From Chloroflexota bacterium (GTDB lineage Bacteria > Chloroflexota > Dehalococcoidia > UBA6926): a stretch of DNA of 53,476 nt. A model generated the notes under the pieces. That model did no database searches. It saw only the letters and a program-made list of their open reading frames with translations, and was not told where the DNA came from. The position numbers were made by a program, and so were the translations under genes. Shown here one piece after another: positions 51,216-53,476 of the stretch (position 1 is the stretch's first letter; each line of letters opens with the position of its first letter). The DNA lies in NCBI GenBank assembly GCA_026713485.1, contig JAPOOK010000043.1, positions 1-53,476 of the forward strand, read 5' to 3'.

Positions 51216-52298
51216 CTACCCCGGCGGGTTCTCTCCCGGAGGCCATGAGCCGAGGCCGTCGGCTTGGTAGACCTCGCTGAGGCGGGCGTAGTAACCGCCG
51301 CCGGTTGCCTCCATTTGCTCTCGTCGTGCCGGCTCTGTCTGCCACAGAACCTCCGTAGGCACCCCTGCGGCGAATGAATCGTCGGGGATGATTGCGTACG
51401 GCGCGACCGCCCCGCCCGCCGCCACAACACAGAAGTCGCCTATTTCCACACCCTCGGAAACCGTCGAATTGTTGCCGATCAGGCAGTGATTTCCGAGCTT
51501 ACTACCGTGAAATGTCACGGCATGACCCAGCGTATTGTCCGTTCCGATGGTGATGTCGCCGTTCGCGTGAACGACGGCGTTGTCCTGCACGTTCGTGCGG
51601 TCACCGATGACAATCTTGCCCATGTCGCCGCGAATCACCGCGCCGGGGAAGACCGTGCACTGCTCCCCAATCTCCACGTCGCCCACCACGTATGCGGCCT
51701 CGCTCACCCACGCCTTCGGATGAATCTTCGGCGACTTTCCGTTGAATGACCGGATCATGGGTGATCCTCCTATCGGCTGAGTATCACGATGCTGCGCGGC
51801 GCGCGCGGTAGTGTTGTGGCCCTGAACGGACAGGATCCGCTGCTCGAAGTCGTTGATTGTGCGAATGGCAACGCCGGGGATGCCGGAGACACGGGAATAG
51901 TGAGGAATCACGGCGCGCGGCAAAACGACGGCGCGCGGCTCAACCCAACACCACTCGCCAACCGTCGCTGCCTCCAGGACGGTTGCGTTGTCGCCTATCC
52001 GCGTGTACCGGCCAACGCCCATGGAATGCACCATCGCGCCGACACCCACGTGCGCGCCTTCGCCGATCTCGGTCACATTGGAGATTGCGCCGACGCCCCC
52101 GCCGTGGACCACGGATCGTTCAAGCACGGCAGCGTTACGACGAACGATGATGCGACCGCCCTCAGCGCGCAGCACGGCTCCCGGCCAGATGCTTGCGCCC
52201 TCATGAACCTCGACATCGCCCATCAAATAAGCGGTGTCGGCGACCCACGCGGTGGGATGAATAACGGGCGTACTGCCCTGAACGGTACGGATGGCCAT
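51216..52298 (-). CDS. Tandem gamma-carbonic-anhydrase-like protein: degenerate domain fused to an intact one
   Basis: 360 aa, two left-handed beta-helix domains of about 160 and 180 aa in one open frame. Domain 2 (residues 181-360) has the family's three zinc His at H64, H79 and H84 of its own numbering, RGD and NVQDN. Domain 1 keeps H65 and H91 but has Val86 at the second His position, RAE for RGD and AVLER for NVQDN, so it is probably not catalytic. The second domain starts with its own ATG 51758 and GGAGG (51766-51770) seven bases upstream, so both a fusion and a separate domain 2 could be made. ATG 52298 is the preferred fusion start (52313 possible). Confidence 0.8.
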   Translation of the reverse strand: MAIRTVQGSTPVIHPTAWVADTAYLMGDVEVHEGASIWPGAVLRAEGGRIIVRRNAAVLERSVVHGGGVGAISNVTEIGEGAHVGVGAMVHSMGVGRYTRIGDNATVLEAATVGEWCWVEPRAVVLPRAVIPHYSRVSGIPGVAIRTINDFEQRILSVQGHNTTARAAQHRDTQPIGGSPMIRSFNGKSPKIHPKAWVSEAAYVVGDVEIGEQCTVFPGAVIRGDMGKIVIGDRTNVQDNAVVHANGDITIGTDNTLGHAVTFHGSKLGNHCLIGNNSTVSEGVEIGDFCVVAAGGAVAPYAIIPDDSFAAGVPTEVLWQTEPARREQMEATGGGYYARLSEVYQADGLGSWPPGENPPG

Positions 52299-52384
52299 GG
52301 TAGTTGGGCGCATTATCGACGGCGCGTCGGTAGGGGGTCAATTCCGGATTATGACTACGCGACGACAATGGGATAGGAACACGC

Positions 52385-52404
52385 CACGATTCCCGGCAAT
52401 CGTG
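52385..52404. promoter_or_regulatory. Candidate operator in the divergent region before transketolase
   Basis: CACGATT (52385-52391) and AATCGTG (52398-52404), a perfect 7-bp inverted repeat with six-base spacer CCCGGC, in the 178-base divergent gap between the carbonic-anhydrase-like gene and transketolase. It fits a dimeric repressor site. Confidence 0.35.
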
Positions 52405-52476
52405 ATTGATACGAGACACAAAAAAGTTGATGATGACAGTAAGGGGCAGATAACGCGGCAAAGGGGGCAAATTTCA

Positions 52477-53476
52477 ATGGGTGATGTCGCAACGTGGGAG
52501 AGTCTCGCGCAACAACTCAGAGTCGATTCTGTGCGCGTGGCCGCGCAGGCCAATTCCGGCCATCCAACGTCCAGCATGTCTGCGGCGGACCTGGCCTCTG
52601 TGCTACTAAGTGACTATCTGCGTTATGACCTGGAGCGCCGGGACGCTCCAAACAACGACCACCTCGTTTTCTCCAAGGGCCACGCCTCCCCGCTGATCTA
52701 CAGCATGTTGAAGGCCGCGGGTGTGATCGACGAAGAAGAATTCCTGACCTATCGCTCGATCGGCAGCCGCCTTGAGGGCCACCCCGTTCCAAACCTGCCC
52801 ACTGTTGATGTGGCAACTGGCTCATTGGGGCAAGGCCTGCCGATTGCGGTAGGAATCGCGTTGGCCGGCAAGCGACTGGACAAGCTGCCTTACCGCGTGT
52901 GGGTCTTCTGCGGCGACAGTGAGATGGCAGAGGGCTCAATGTGGGAGGCGGCGGAGCACGCCGCCTACTGGGATCTGGACAACCTGACCGCCATCATCGA
53001 CGTGAACCGGCTCGGCCAGCGCGGCGAGACGATGTACGGCTGGGACACAGGGGCCTATGCCGCGCGCCTGCAGGCATTCGGTTGGCACACCATCGAGATT
53101 GACGGCCATAGCGTCGACGCCATCAACGCCGCTTTCCAGGAGGCGGTCGCGACCGAGGGCCGCCCCACCGCAATCATTGCCAAGACCATGAAGGGACGGG
53201 GCGTATCGGCGGTTGAGAACAAGGACGGTTTCCACGGGCGTCCTGTCGCAGATTCGGAAGCGGCCATCACAGAACTTGGCGGCAGCACCGGAGCGACGGT
53301 GACGGTGCAGACCCCCGCCAACTCCGTTGAGGCTAACGTATTCAAGGTGACGCCGAGTGGCGGCCTGCCCAAGTATGAGGTCGGTTCGCGCATGGCCACC
53401 CGGCGTGCCTATGGCGACGCGCTGGCGGCTATCGGCGGGGGCAGGGGCGGTGGCGCGGGCCCAGGTGGCGAGGGCA
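52477..53476 (+). CDS. tkt: Transketolase, 3'-truncated by the window end
   Basis: At least 333 codons, incomplete. ThDP-dependent enzyme of the pentose-phosphate pathway. ANSGHPTSSMSAADL, HLVFSKGHASPLIY, GSLGQGLPIAVG and the GDSEMAEGSMWEA pyrophosphate-binding motif with ENKDGFHGRP fit; the Pyr domain starts at YEVGSRMATRRAYGDAL. AAGGGGG lies about ten bases before ATG 52477. The last about 45 bases (from 53432) read as a low-complexity Gly run (IGGGRGGGAGPGGEG) where the family has a conserved GADxRVVALDGD-like segment, so the window's end may carry sequence errors. Confidence 0.93.
   Translation, partial: MGDVATWESLAQQLRVDSVRVAAQANSGHPTSSMSAADLASVLLSDYLRYDLERRDAPNNDHLVFSKGHASPLIYSMLKAAGVIDEEEFLTYRSIGSRLEGHPVPNLPTVDVATGSLGQGLPIAVGIALAGKRLDKLPYRVWVFCGDSEMAEGSMWEAAEHAAYWDLDNLTAIIDVNRLGQRGETMYGWDTGAYAARLQAFGWHTIEIDGHSVDAINAAFQEAVATEGRPTAIIAKTMKGRGVSAVENKDGFHGRPVADSEAAITELGGSTGATVTVQTPANSVEANVFKVTPSGGLPKYEVGSRMATRRAYGDALAAIGGGRGGGAGPGGEG

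Noticed and set aside
1-53476. CRISPR array, prophage or intact IS
   Set aside because: No regularly spaced repeats, phage structural genes or transposase were seen.

Overview
The window reads as a GC-rich, gene-dense bacterial chromosome segment with mostly housekeeping and metabolic genes. No phage, CRISPR or intact insertion sequence was found. Several features suggest Chloroflexota (SAR202/Dehalococcoidia-like): an actinobacterial-type CysO/CysM/MoeZ cysteine set, a four-cysteine L28, a RecG with a long N-terminal extension, LppX-like lipoproteins, DegV/FakA, and two molybdenum-hydroxylase large subunits. This is inference from gene families; no rRNA is present. The 3' end of the window runs off inside a transketolase gene.

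Layout. 1-1075 has no recognisable protein, only repeats, a small promoter/RBS/mini-ORF unit and a strong hairpin. 1076-3733 (minus): a ubiquitin-like sulfur carrier ending GGAA with an overlapping 41-aa membrane protein, then msrB, msrA, a DUF6295-like protein and a dienelactone hydrolase. 3918-6176 (plus): first molybdenum-hydroxylase large subunit. 6193-9567: an LppX/PPC lipoprotein, a quinone oxidoreductase, a membrane protein and a retropepsin-like protease. 9667-16008: uvrA, a membrane protein, a Ham1-like hydrolase, mutY, a metallopeptidase and a DUF35 protein. 16039-24830 is a long minus-strand run: recQ, phosphoesterase, esterase, ROK kinase, tRNA-Asp, gltX, an RluD-like synthase, lspA and cysM, with overlaps at the cysM end. 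24986-29097: an EcsC-like protein, an inverted-repeat element, MoeB/MoeZ, tRNA-Arg and an orphan peptide-binding lipoprotein. 29098-34492 (minus): argS, recG, degV. 34493-44706 looks accessory: a MacB-type ABC exporter, a VapBC-like toxin-antitoxin pair, a second molybdenum-hydroxylase large subunit, a lipoprotein, dinB and an MFS transporter. 44812-53476: fakA, rpmB, a HEPN-like protein, argG, a DUF1801 protein, argH, rpe, a tandem gamma-carbonic-anhydrase protein and transketolase.

How the genes work together. The carrier protein, CysM and the MoeB/MoeZ activator make a plausible CysO-type cysteine pathway, although the JAMM protease expected to trim the GGAA tail is not here. MsrA and MsrB repair oxidised methionine; UvrA, MutY, RecQ, RecG and DinB are DNA repair and tolerance proteins. 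FakA and DegV (a FakB-type protein) would phosphorylate fatty acids. ArgG and ArgH complete arginine synthesis; Rpe and transketolase belong to the pentose-phosphate pathway. The most unusual items are the in-frame fusion of a degenerate and an intact gamma-carbonic-anhydrase domain, the GGAA carrier coupled to a tiny membrane protein, and a molybdenum hydroxylase with Asp at the position of the catalytic Glu.
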